Source of the DNA: Youngiibacter multivorans | GTDB lineage: Bacteria; Bacillota; Clostridia; Clostridiales; Clostridiaceae | Reading direction: 5' to 3' | DNA length: 6,123 nt | Assembly: GCF_017873395.1 (NCBI RefSeq) | Contig: NZ_JAGGKC010000056.1 | Coordinates: forward strand, 1 to 6,123 | Shown here: positions 1 through 6,111 of the stretch, one piece after another | How positions within the stretch are numbered: position 1 is the stretch's first letter | Layout of the letters: every line of letters begins with the position of its first letter | The notes under the pieces: model-generated | Databases searched by the model: none | What the model was told of the DNA's origin: nothing | The model's input: only the letters and a program-made list of their open reading frames with translations | Made by a program: the position numbers and the translations under genes

Positions 1-2
1 GA

Positions 3-86
3 CAAATCAGGAAGATGGAAGTTCCAACTGAGGTTTGGCTGAATCCGATCAAAACTGACGATAAGATTTTGCGACAACTACCTTGA
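3..86 (+). CDS. possible C-terminal tail of an unidentified gene (partial)
   Basis: A reading frame enters from the left window edge and runs 27 codons to a TGA at 84-86. It has an ordinary protein-like composition, including the stretch EVWLNPIKTDDKILRQLP. If real, it is the end of a plus-strand gene converging on the DUF362 gene, whose stop lies about 40 bp away. An open run of this length is quite likely by chance (roughly one in four), and the complementary minus-strand frame is open too. I do not recognise the family. No hairpin with a T-run is visible between the two stops, where a shared terminator would be expected. Confidence 0.22.
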   Translation, partial: QIRKMEVPTEVWLNPIKTDDKILRQLP

Positions 87-126
87 CAAACACCGTTACA
101 CAGACATGATATCTTTGCAATCAGAA

Positions 127-1146
127 TCAGATCTGAATCAGCTCGTAATCCATTGTTCCCAATCCGATTTTCTCGGCATGCCTGAGTGATGTTCTGCCTT
201 TGTCGAAGAGCAGTTCACCGCTGTTTTTCTGTACAAGCTCCAGGCAAGCAGTATCCAAAGCGACTGGATCCTTTGATGCTAGGACTCCTATATTTCCGGT
301 TATTGGCTCCATGTGCATTCCTGCACAATCGCATTCCTGGGTGATATTATGCACGAAGGCTATGTAGATGTTGTCCTTGTCCTTGGATGCCCCATATGCA
401 TACTCTGAAAGCTTCTCTAAAAAGTGAGAGCCAGTCCATGTATTTCTTATCGCACCGGTAGGACATACAGCGATACATCCAGCACAGCCGATGCATTTAC
501 TGCTGTCAATCACAGCAAAGTCCATGATTTCAATTGCACCATAGTTGCACTTGTTCACGCAAATGCCGCAGGATACGCACTTCTCCGCCTTAACTACAGG
601 TGATATTCCAGAATGCTGCTCAAGCTTTCCGCCTCTTGCCGCAAATCCCATGGCAAGCTGCTTGAGAGCCCCTCCGAATCCAGCCTCGATATGTCCCTTG
701 AAATGACTCATCACAATAAACTGACCATAATTCCCATATGCCTTGCCGATTTTACAGCTCTTCAGGTATTCCTTGCCGATTTCAATCTCATTATACTCGG
801 TACCGATGTCCCCATCAGCTATTATGATAGGTATCTGATTGAAGCCATGAGCCTTTGCAGTCTCAAGATGGACCTCTGTCGTGGTCCTTGAACCCCTGTA
901 AAGGACATTCGTTTCGATATAGGATGGTGATACGCCTTTTTCCTTCAGGTAGTTTATGGTCTCATCATAACAAGCTGCTGGAATAAATGTCTTATTCCCC
1001 TTCTCTCCGAAATGAACCTTAATCGGGACTTCCTTGTCAAACCTGTGGCCGGTTTCTGCTACTACCTTCTTCAGCAGCAACAGTGCATCTTTCCCTAACT
1101 GGTCATAATCAGATTTCACGTTCTCGATAAAGTATACTTTGCTCAT
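127..1146 (-). CDS. DUF362 domain protein with two 4Fe-4S ferredoxin clusters
   Basis: This 339-residue cytoplasmic protein has the full DUF362 layout. An N-terminal half (KVHFGEKGN at 43-51, SHFKGH at 147-152) is followed by a bacterial ferredoxin insert and a C-terminal part with the hallmark DPVALD at 293-298. The insert has two CxxCxxCxxxC sets: C190, C193, C196, C200 and C218, C221, C224, C228. Only the second ends in the usual CP; the first ends in CN. A further CDC pair at 272-274 is a typical feature of these proteins. The family is presumed to be redox-active and iron-sulfur binding; its reaction is not established. It is the last gene of the operon, 15 bp after the C-S lyase stop. 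The ATG follows a GGGTGAAGGTG ribosome site. Length and motifs indicate an intact gene. The family call is secure, the function open. Confidence 0.93.
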   Translation of the reverse strand: MSKVYFIENVKSDYDQLGKDALLLLKKVVAETGHRFDKEVPIKVHFGEKGNKTFIPAACYDETINYLKEKGVSPSYIETNVLYRGSRTTTEVHLETAKAHGFNQIPIIIADGDIGTEYNEIEIGKEYLKSCKIGKAYGNYGQFIVMSHFKGHIEAGFGGALKQLAMGFAARGGKLEQHSGISPVVKAEKCVSCGICVNKCNYGAIEIMDFAVIDSSKCIGCAGCIAVCPTGAIRNTWTGSHFLEKLSEYAYGASKDKDNIYIAFVHNITQECDCAGMHMEPITGNIGVLASKDPVALDTACLELVQKNSGELLFDKGRTSLRHAEKIGLGTMDYELIQI

Positions 1147-1161
1147 TTTAACACCTTCACC

Positions 1162-2328
1162 CTACAAATTTTTGTATTTTTCGATACCTTTCCTCAGCCT
1201 CTCAAGTCCATCCATTAAACGCTCTCTCGGACAGGCAGCATTGATCCTGATGAAGCCTTTCCCCGACTCCCCGTAGGCATCCCCTGCAGAGACATATATT
1301 CCTGCTACTTCCCGTAGATGCCTGCACAGACCTTCTGTATCCATGGTGATGCATCTTACGTCAACCCAAAGTAGGTATGTGGCATGTGCTGTGACTAGAT
1401 GCAGCTCCGGTAATTCAGACTCCAGGAATTCCGCTGCGACCCTTCTGTTTTCATAAAGATATGTGCTGAGTTCATCAAGCCATTCTTCACCCTCTGAAAA
1501 TGCTGCGATTGTCGCTTCCATGGCAATCGCATTCGGCTCAGCTACCTCGTCAGTATTCAAAGCCCTGTTCATCCTGTGTCTGAGCATAGCATTTGGAACT
1601 ACAACTGCTGCAGTCTGGAGGCCTGCGATATTGAACGCCTTGGTAGGCGCAATGCAGGTAATGCTGATATCCGCACATTCGCCTGAAACGGACGCGAATG
1701 GGATGTAACTATGCCCATTCTCCGTAAGGTCGCAATGGATCTCATCGGAGATTACAATAACGCCATGCTTCTTGCAGAGCTCACCTATCCTTTCAAGTAC
1801 TACCCTATCCCAGACCTTACCAATCGGATTATGAGGATTGCAAAGAATCATCATCGTTGTCTGTGGATCCGAAAGCTTTTCCTCCAGATCCGCAAAATCA
1901 ATGCTGTATTCCCCATCATCGTAGATGAGCCTGCTCTCAACCACATTCCTGCCGTTGTTCAGGATCGAATTGAAGAATATGTTGTATACCGGAGTCTGAA
2001 CCAGTATATTCTCACCAACCGTAGTCAACTTCCTAACTGCGCTTGAAATGGCTGGAACAACTCCAGTACAGAAAATCAGCCAGTCCCTGTCTATCTGGAA
2101 GTTATGCCTTCTTTCCCACCAGTCGCCGATTGACTTGTACCATTCATCAGGGACTGTCGTGTAGCCGAAGATTCCTTTTCGTACCTTGGCCTCAATTGCT
2201 TCTATGATTTCAGGGGCTGTCCTGAAATCCATGTCAGCAACCCACATCGGCAGGACACTATCCTCAACATCCCATTTCATGGAATTCGTATTGCGCCTGT
2301 CAGTCATTAAAGAAAAGTCATACCGCAT
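1162..2328 (-). CDS. MalY/PatB family PLP-dependent cystathionine beta-lyase / aminotransferase
   Basis: This 388-residue fold-type I PLP enzyme matches the MalY/PatB subfamily over its usual length. It opens with DRRNTNSMKWD (10-20) and has LPMWVADMDF (26-35), the PLP-stacking segment TPVYNIF (112-118) and NPHNPIG (164-170). SDEIHCD at 194-200 carries the pyridine-nitrogen aspartate D195. The Schiff-base lysine is K230 in APTKAFNIAGLQ, and R361 in FIRINAACP should bind the substrate carboxylate. Family members cleave the C-S bond of cystathionine or cysteine conjugates, giving a thiol, pyruvate and ammonia, and some act as transaminases. Which substrate applies here cannot be read from sequence. 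Its ATG overlaps the end of the DUF3737 gene by 11 bp, with a GGGAG ribosome site inside that gene, so translational coupling is likely. All key residues are present. Confidence 0.94.
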   Translation of the reverse strand: MRYDFSLMTDRRNTNSMKWDVEDSVLPMWVADMDFRTAPEIIEAIEAKVRKGIFGYTTVPDEWYKSIGDWWERRHNFQIDRDWLIFCTGVVPAISSAVRKLTTVGENILVQTPVYNIFFNSILNNGRNVVESRLIYDDGEYSIDFADLEEKLSDPQTTMMILCNPHNPIGKVWDRVVLERIGELCKKHGVIVISDEIHCDLTENGHSYIPFASVSGECADISITCIAPTKAFNIAGLQTAAVVVPNAMLRHRMNRALNTDEVAEPNAIAMEATIAAFSEGEEWLDELSTYLYENRRVAAEFLESELPELHLVTAHATYLLWVDVRCITMDTEGLCRHLREVAGIYVSAGDAYGESGKGFIRINAACPRERLMDGLERLRKGIEKYKNL

Positions 2329-3171
2329 GTTTCATTTCTCCCGTAATTACCCTTGTATTCCTGGAATCGACTTTGGTCTCATCAATGATAAGCTCCCCTA
2401 TGCCATCTGCCCGGATAATGCCTCCTGATGGATTCATGACGCTGTCTATTCGCCCTATGATATCAGCATCGACTGTAGAATACTCGAATGCAAGTGTCGT
2501 ATTCAGAAGTATGCAGTTCTTCATCACAAGGTTCTCGATATAGCACAAGCCCTGCAGACTTTCTATGGTACAGTTCACAAAGGTAAGGTTCCTTGAGTTC
2601 CAACCCAGGTACTCACCTGATATATATGAATCATAGACTGTCACATTCTCGCAGTTCCAGAATGCATCCTTGGAGAGCAGCTTCGCATTTCTTATTTCTA
2701 TGTTTGACCCTCCATCGAAGGCATAGTTGCCAAACAGCTGGAATCCGTCAACCTTGATATTCGTGCTGTTCATGCCAAAGTAGTCCCCTTTGGCTGTGAC
2801 ATTCTCGAGAACTATACGGTCACATTTCCATAGCGTCTCCCCTGCATTTGACATTGACACATTCTTCAGTCTGATCCCCTTTGATCGCCTGAAAGTCTTT
2901 GGCGCTTCAATGATAGTATTTGATACTGCAATATTTTCAGTATACCAAATTCCTGACCGTGCCATCTCAAAAAGCGTGCTTTCATCTACCACAATGTCTT
3001 TACTGTACCATAGCGGATACTTCCATTTGAATGAACTGTGGTCAATATCTATATTTTTACTTTCTTTAAGCGGTGACTCTCCATCCGCAAAGGTCGAATA
3101 GGATATCTTCAGATCCTTGCTCTGAAAAGTGCCCTTTCACCTGTCAGCATCTGCCTGTTTATTAACTTCAT
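2318..3171 (-). pseudogene. DUF3737 family protein, frameshifted near the start
   Basis: Two frames together make one complete DUF3737 protein of about 284 residues. The start is the ATG at 3171, preceded by a strong AGGGAGG site, and reads MKLINRQMLTGERALF. It then loses register in a run of four Ts (3125-3128 on the plus strand as AAAA). One extra T there would join it to QSKDLKISYSTFADGESP and on through WYSKDIVVDESTLFEMA to the TGA at 2318-2320. Without it, the longest frame is 224 residues from a GTG at 2992, inside a conserved region and with no reason to be a start. The product repeats a roughly 20-residue pattern of short strands with N/C/F positions, suggesting a beta-helix-like fold. 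Its role is unknown. The gene overlaps the next by 11 bp. A real lesion, a phase-variable run or a sequencing error all fit. Confidence 0.85.
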
Positions 3172-3175
3172 GAAC

Positions 3176-3235
3176 TTATCCTCCCTGGATCTCACCCTGC
3201 AGAAAATCATTCTCTATGTAACTTTCTGCATCCAT
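3176..3235 (-). CDS. 19-codon frame directly after the MerR stop (possible coupling ORF or severed MerR tail)
   Basis: Immediately after the MerR TAG (3238-3236) the same frame reads ATG and stays open for 19 codons, MDAESYIENDFLQGEIQGG, to a TAA at 3178-3176. The stop sits 4 nt before the DUF3737 ATG, and the frame's last codons contain the AGGGAGG site of that gene. It has no ribosome site of its own, since the upstream bases encode the MerR end. It could be translated by reinitiation, it could be a MerR C-terminal tail cut off by a nonsense change, or it could be chance. The stretch also carries an 8-bp inverted repeat. I do not recognise the peptide. Confidence 0.25.
   Translation of the reverse strand: MDAESYIENDFLQGEIQGG
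3180..3186 (-). promoter_or_regulatory. ribosome binding site fixing the DUF3737 start
   Basis: AGGGAGG lies 8 nt before the ATG at 3171. It is the strongest Shine-Dalgarno sequence in the operon. It shows that translation is meant to begin at 3171, upstream of the frameshift, and not at the in-frame GTG at 2992. Confidence 0.8.
3198..3230. repeat. inverted repeat in the MerR-DUF3737 gap
   Basis: TGCAGAAA at 3198-3205 and TTTCTGCA at 3223-3230 are perfect 8-bp complements around a 17-nt loop. In the minus-strand transcript the hairpin would end 11 nt before the DUF3737 ribosome site. It has no following T-run, so it is not an intrinsic terminator. It could affect mRNA stability or the access of ribosomes, or be incidental. 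Confidence 0.4.
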
Positions 3236-3640
3236 CTACTTACCCGTGTCCTGATTTTGATTATGGATCACATCTGTTCCAGCTATAATAGCTGTCTCAT
3301 AGTACCTGATCTTATGATTGATGGTTTCAAGGACCTTACCAAACTCCTCTATCTGTTTTTCAACAACATCTCTTCTTTGAAAGAAAATCTCCAGTCGCTC
3401 CTTAAGTGTGCTGTCACCTTCTCGGCATAAGTCCATATATCTTTTGATGTCCTTAATTGGCATCCCCGAATTTTTCATGCAGGTAATTATATTCAGACCG
3501 TTGATATCTGCCTCTTTGAAGACTCTTGTACCAGCCTGCTTCTTCTCAACAAATGGCAAAAGACCTTCCTTATCGTAGTAACGTAAAGTTGTAACTGTAA
3601 CTCCCATCTTTTCTGCAGCCTGGCTTATGGTATATGTCAT
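3236..3640 (-). CDS. small MerR family transcriptional regulator (AdhR/NmlR-like)
   Basis: This 134-residue regulator has the MerR DNA-binding domain at the N-terminus. The helix-turn-helix is at about 4-23 (SQAAEKMGVTVTTLRYYDKEGLLP, split here at residues 6-29), the wing includes GTRVFKEADI (37-46), and a second helical pair runs over 47-72 (MKNSGMPIKDIKRYMDL). A dimerisation coiled coil covers about 78-117. There is no separate effector domain and no metal-binding cysteine cluster. Cysteines are at 54 and 72. C54 lies close to where, from memory, AdhR of Bacillus and NmlR proteins carry their reactive thiol, so sensing of aldehydes or other electrophiles is a reasonable inference. The ATG has AGGAGT 6 nt upstream. 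It is the first gene of the operon, below a MerR-type promoter, so autoregulation is likely. Confidence 0.92.
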   Translation of the reverse strand: MTYTISQAAEKMGVTVTTLRYYDKEGLLPFVEKKQAGTRVFKEADINGLNIITCMKNSGMPIKDIKRYMDLCREGDSTLKERLEIFFQRRDVVEKQIEEFGKVLETINHKIRYYETAIIAGTDVIHNQNQDTGK

Positions 3641-3688
3641 ATAGCACTCCTGATTCTTTTTTTACTCTAATCTTGTAATTACTCCCTA

Positions 3689-3719
3689 ATGATAAGGGGT
3701 GAAGTTAACTCTAAGTCAA
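3689..3719 (-). promoter_or_regulatory. MerR-type promoter of the four-gene operon, with operator in the spacer
   Basis: Reading the minus strand, a -35 TTGACT (3719-3714) and a -10 TATCAT (3694-3689) are separated by exactly 19 bp, the overlong spacing that MerR-family activators correct by bending DNA. Inside the spacer the half-site CTTAGAG (3715-3709) is followed by TTAA and then CTTCACC (3704-3698). A symmetric operator would need CTCTAAG there, so only one arm is well kept. The expected transcription start is near 3682, giving a leader of about 40 nt before the MerR ATG at 3640. Confidence 0.72.
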
Positions 3720-3722
3720 TAC

Positions 3723-3740
3723 CATAATTTGAAAATTATG
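3723..3740. repeat. perfect palindrome abutting the -35 of the MerR promoter
   Basis: CATAATTT (3723-3730) and AAATTATG (3733-3740) are perfect complements around a 2-bp centre. The repeat begins 3 bp upstream of the -35 box. It does not match the MerR half-site. Its size and place suit a binding site for a second dimeric regulator or an AT-rich UP-like element. Chance in AT-rich DNA is possible. Confidence 0.42.
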
Positions 3741-3947
3741 ACACCCAAAACTTTCGTATCTATAATTACTGCAATTAGAAAGTGTATAAAGAATATGATC
3801 GAACAGAACCTGTCCTATTAGAGATGTATGTACCGTCTGATACTTAAGAAGTGTCAGGAGAACCTACTATGGCTCCAGCATGATTTTGAGTAGCAGAGTG
3901 TGAAGTTAAGTGAATGATTGATCTTCGATTATCTCCCCATAGAAAAA

Positions 3948-3998
3948 CTCCCCCTGCAGTGACAGTTTTATCATTTCAACTGTCTGCTGCAAGAGGAG
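3948..3998. repeat. imperfect long inverted repeat
   Basis: The arm at 3948-3965 (CTCCCCCTGCAGTGACAG) pairs with 3980-3998 (CTGTCTGCTGCAAGAGGAG) with a few mismatches and one bulge, around a 14-nt AT-rich loop. It is the most GC-rich structure in the gene-free stretch. Neither side ends in a clear T-run, so a terminator call is weak. It may belong to the 3' non-coding part of a mobile element. Confidence 0.45.
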
Positions 3999-4107
3999 AT
4001 TATCATTTACAGGGTATGGGTTATTTGAGATTACCGCTTCCGCATCTTTACTGGAACCCTCACGAAATATGCGGAAATAGATCTGTGATAAATTAGCAAT
4101 ATAAGTC

Positions 4108-4136
4108 TTTCAAAAGATTTGAAATATCTTTTGAAA
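4108..4136. repeat. 11-bp inverted repeat inside the IS66-type right end
   Basis: TTTCAAAAGAT (4108-4118) and ATCTTTTGAAA (4126-4136) are perfect complements around a 7-nt loop. The stem is AT-rich and no T-run follows on either strand, so it is at best a weak terminator for the hydrolase transcript, whose stop is about 37 bp away. Its position about 30 bp inside the IS66-type end suggests a subterminal structure of the element. Confidence 0.5.
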
Positions 4137-4140
4137 AATC

Positions 4141-4166
4141 GTGTCAGATACCGACTGTCCGCTTAT
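4141..4166 (+). mobile_element. right terminal repeat of an IS66-family element (remnant copy)
   Basis: The last bases TCCGCTTAT (4158-4166) read on the opposite strand as ATAAGCGGA. This matches the GTAAGCGGA at 6030-6038 except for the outermost base, and fits the GTAAGCG-type tips known for the IS66 family. The orientation means the element body lies to the left, but no transposase gene is seen there, so this would be a deleted or decayed copy. The exact left limit is unknown. An 8-9 bp match could occur by chance; the paired arrangement around one gene makes that less likely. Confidence 0.5.
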
Positions 4167-4172
4167 CCAGGG

Positions 4173-6002
4173 TTAGATAACGAATGCCATACCTAACGTA
4201 GTAAACAAACCCGCAAATATTGCACAAGTAACTACTGGCGCTAAGATGTTGCCGTATTTTCTATAGATGTAAGTAACAACCGCTGTTGTTCCACCCATCA
4301 TAAAGCAATATCCAAAGGCGAAATCGAGTGCCCCGCTGCTGGTGTCTTTACCAGTTCCATAAACATCAATTTGCGGAATAATTGTTTGACCTGTACCAAT
4401 TACTAAACTACCGCCATATTGTATTAGTAATAGCACAAATAATGCTGATGCTGTAAGGACTGCATTTACGGTAACTGAAATGATCATGTCTTTCTTCGCA
4501 TTTCCTGTTGAAGGAAGTATTCTTTGACTTAAGTTTCCAACAAACATCACTGTGAAGATAATAAGCATATATGGAATTGACGTAAGCACTCTATATCCAC
4601 TTGGCTTTAAGAAAGTTGCCAAGTTCCACACTTGGATGTTAATACCTAAGTATACTTCTAATACTGTCATAATTAATCCAAAGAAAGTTACAATCCCAAC
4701 ACCGAGAAGAATAGCTTTACCAATATTGGCTAACTTCAGTTTGGTAACACCTTCAGCACCTAATGAAAAATCTGAAAGGTCTAGTACTTCACCAGCTTTT
4801 TTGCGGGATGAAGTTTTTATTATTAATCGGGTGCCGCCGATTAAAGCAAGAACTAAGAGCCAAGCCATTATCCCGTTAAGTGCAGCTGATGACAATAGTT
4901 TTGTCTTTGGTAAGAAAGCCATTGCGTACGCTGATACATGTACAAATATAGCTGCAGGTATGACAAATGTAAATAGAATATCAGTCGCCCAAGCTTTCGC
5001 TCCTCTTTGAGCTTTCTTTTCAGGTCTTACATTTGTTAATGAGCTAAAGAAGTTAAATTCCAGCATTAATCCGATAGTTGCTGCCAATAAGAACAGCATG
5101 TTAATAGAAGCAATACCTGAGAACAGTTGCTGCAATTTCCACACTTGGTCATTATCAGCTAGATCAATTGGAAATTCTGAATAGGTTCTTTCAAAATTAA
5201 GTATTGCTGCAATTGTTTCACTACTGATATTTCCGGTTTGGTGTAATGTACCGCCAACTTCAGTATATCTTGTTGAATTACCCTGCTCGTTAAAGACGTA
5301 ATCTTTGCCGCTTTCCATAGGTATACCTTTGTTAATCGCTGCTGATATAGCAGCATTGTTTGCTTGAGGATCACCTATAAAGAAATAATCATATTGGTCA
5401 GCTGTTGACTTAATCAGACCGTAATTGGTTTTGAAACCTGCAATTTTATCCAAATTACCTGTCAACTTAACCATGAATGGACCAAATACGCCCAATGCGG
5501 ATCTTAGTTTCGGTCCAAAAACACCTGTACTGACCAACACATTGTGAGATCCTGCAGAATACCCAATAATATTCAAATTATCTTTTTTGATAATATCTAA
5601 ATTATTAAGAGCATATGCTGTAACATCAATGGCTTGTGGTATCCTATCTGTAACATCAGATTCACCGCCACCAGACAAGTCCGGAGATAATACGACCATA
5701 CCTCTTCTTGCAAGTTCCATACTCCATGTGTCATTACTATGCGCTTGGTTCGATCTGCCATGATAGATCACAACGCCAGGTGCAGGTGATTCTTTGGTTG
5801 CATTTTTTGGGATGTAGATCAATGTACTGATTTTAGCTCCACCCGAACCCATAATCGTTAATCTTTCAATACGTACTTGTCCCCAAGATGTTTGAAATCC
5901 CCAAATAAAGAACGAAGATATAATTAGTATTGCCAGTGATATTGCAAAAAAACGTACAGCGCCTTTGCGTCTCGCACTTGTTGATGATAGTTGATTTGTC
6001 AT
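4173..6002 (-). CDS. membrane-anchored alpha/beta hydrolase with eight-segment C-terminal membrane domain
   Basis: The product is 609 residues. Residues 11-13 (RRK) precede a membrane segment at about 18-37, so the next domain is predicted outside the cytoplasm. Residues 45-275 form an alpha/beta hydrolase: oxyanion-type HG at 81-82, SPDLSGGGESD at 106-116, nucleophile elbow GYSAG with S149, a possible acid D211 (FIGDPQ) and a probable catalytic H254 (GGTLHQ). About eight hydrophobic segments follow, near 296-318, 341-363, 374-395, 428-454, 470-491, 505-528, 558-579 and 586-608. The substrate is unknown; an ester or acyl group on a lipid or cell-wall polymer is a guess from the location. I chose the ATG at 6002 because AGAGAGG lies 6 nt upstream. 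The frame stays open to a TTG at 6062, but that lies inside the IS66 end. Base use is visibly AT-richer than in the left operon. The gene is intact and stands alone. Confidence 0.85.
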   Translation of the reverse strand: MTNQLSSTSARRKGAVRFFAISLAILIISSFFIWGFQTSWGQVRIERLTIMGSGGAKISTLIYIPKNATKESPAPGVVIYHGRSNQAHSNDTWSMELARRGMVVLSPDLSGGGESDVTDRIPQAIDVTAYALNNLDIIKKDNLNIIGYSAGSHNVLVSTGVFGPKLRSALGVFGPFMVKLTGNLDKIAGFKTNYGLIKSTADQYDYFFIGDPQANNAAISAAINKGIPMESGKDYVFNEQGNSTRYTEVGGTLHQTGNISSETIAAILNFERTYSEFPIDLADNDQVWKLQQLFSGIASINMLFLLAATIGLMLEFNFFSSLTNVRPEKKAQRGAKAWATDILFTFVIPAAIFVHVSAYAMAFLPKTKLLSSAALNGIMAWLLVLALIGGTRLIIKTSSRKKAGEVLDLSDFSLGAEGVTKLKLANIGKAILLGVGIVTFFGLIMTVLEVYLGINIQVWNLATFLKPSGYRVLTSIPYMLIIFTVMFVGNLSQRILPSTGNAKKDMIISVTVNAVLTASALFVLLLIQYGGSLVIGTGQTIIPQIDVYGTGKDTSSGALDFAFGYCFMMGGTTAVVTYIYRKYGNILAPVVTCAIFAGLFTTLGMAFVI

Positions 6003-6008
6003 GTTAAA

Positions 6009-6015
6009 CCTCTCT
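6009..6015 (-). promoter_or_regulatory. ribosome binding site fixing the hydrolase start
   Basis: AGAGAGG stands 6 nt before the ATG at 6002. The alternative ATG at 6020 has only a weak GAAAG-like site, and the TTG at 6062 lies within the insertion sequence. The site therefore supports a product starting MTNQLSS. Confidence 0.65.
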
Positions 6016-6039
6016 TTCATTATTCTTTCGTAAGCGGAA

Positions 6040-6062
6040 ATTGTACAGCACATAGCAGCCAA
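6040..6062 (-). promoter_or_regulatory. possible outward promoter in the IS66 end
   Basis: On the minus strand TACAAT (6045-6040) is a good -10 candidate pointing toward the hydrolase gene. The best upstream -35 matches (TTGTTT at 15 bp, ACTTGT at 17 bp) are poor in spacing or sequence. If active, transcription would start near 6033, about 30 nt before the ATG. It is the only candidate seen in the short space between the gene and the window edge. Confidence 0.3.
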
Positions 6063-6111
6063 ACAAGTGTTTTGAGATAATCAAACCATCAATACGAGTG
6101 GAGTGATTATC

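Larger units (their letters stand above)
3741..4157. other. gene-free stretch with degenerate fragments and hairpins
   Basis: No frame here looks like an intact gene. A 60-codon plus-strand frame (3914-4096) has no ribosome site and an unnatural composition. A short open run at 3777-3842 (EYDRTEPVLLEMYVPSDT) looks protein-like but begins after a TAG and ends in TAA, and could be gene debris. A short hairpin is formed by 3836-3856 (9-bp stem with one G-T pair, 3-nt loop). The stretch runs into an IS66-type right end, so part or all may be the 3' remnant of a decayed IS66 copy; its left boundary is not visible. Confidence 0.45.

Noticed and set aside
83..112. TTGACA at 83-88 with ATGATA 17 bp downstream as a plus-strand promoter
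   Set aside because: The -10 match is poor, the -35 overlaps the stop of a possible gene tail, and it points antisense into the DUF362 gene.
127..136. TCAGATCTGA palindrome at the DUF362 stop as a terminator
   Set aside because: It is a 10-bp palindrome with no loop and no T-run, so it cannot act as an intrinsic terminator.
2790..3101. 103-codon plus-strand open frame opposite the DUF3737 gene
   Set aside because: It is antisense to sequence that clearly encodes the repeated DUF3737 pattern.
3699..3909. 10-bp direct repeat GTGAAGTTAA at 3699-3708 and 3900-3909, which could be read as a target duplication
   Set aside because: The first copy is part of the MerR promoter spacer, the length is not the 8 bp of IS66, and no terminal repeats adjoin either copy. 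Chance is plausible in AT-rich DNA.
3914..4096. 60-codon plus-strand open frame
   Set aside because: No ribosome site before the ATG, odd composition rich in P, H and R, and it runs through the long hairpin at 3948-3998.
4552..5010. 152-codon plus-strand open frame opposite the hydrolase
   Set aside because: It lies wholly antisense to the membrane domain, whose frame shows clear hydrophobic segments; its own translation has no recognisable pattern.
5159..5374. 71-codon minus-strand frame inside the hydrolase gene
   Set aside because: It is an alternative frame of the same strand as an intact hydrolase domain, with no ribosome site or motif.
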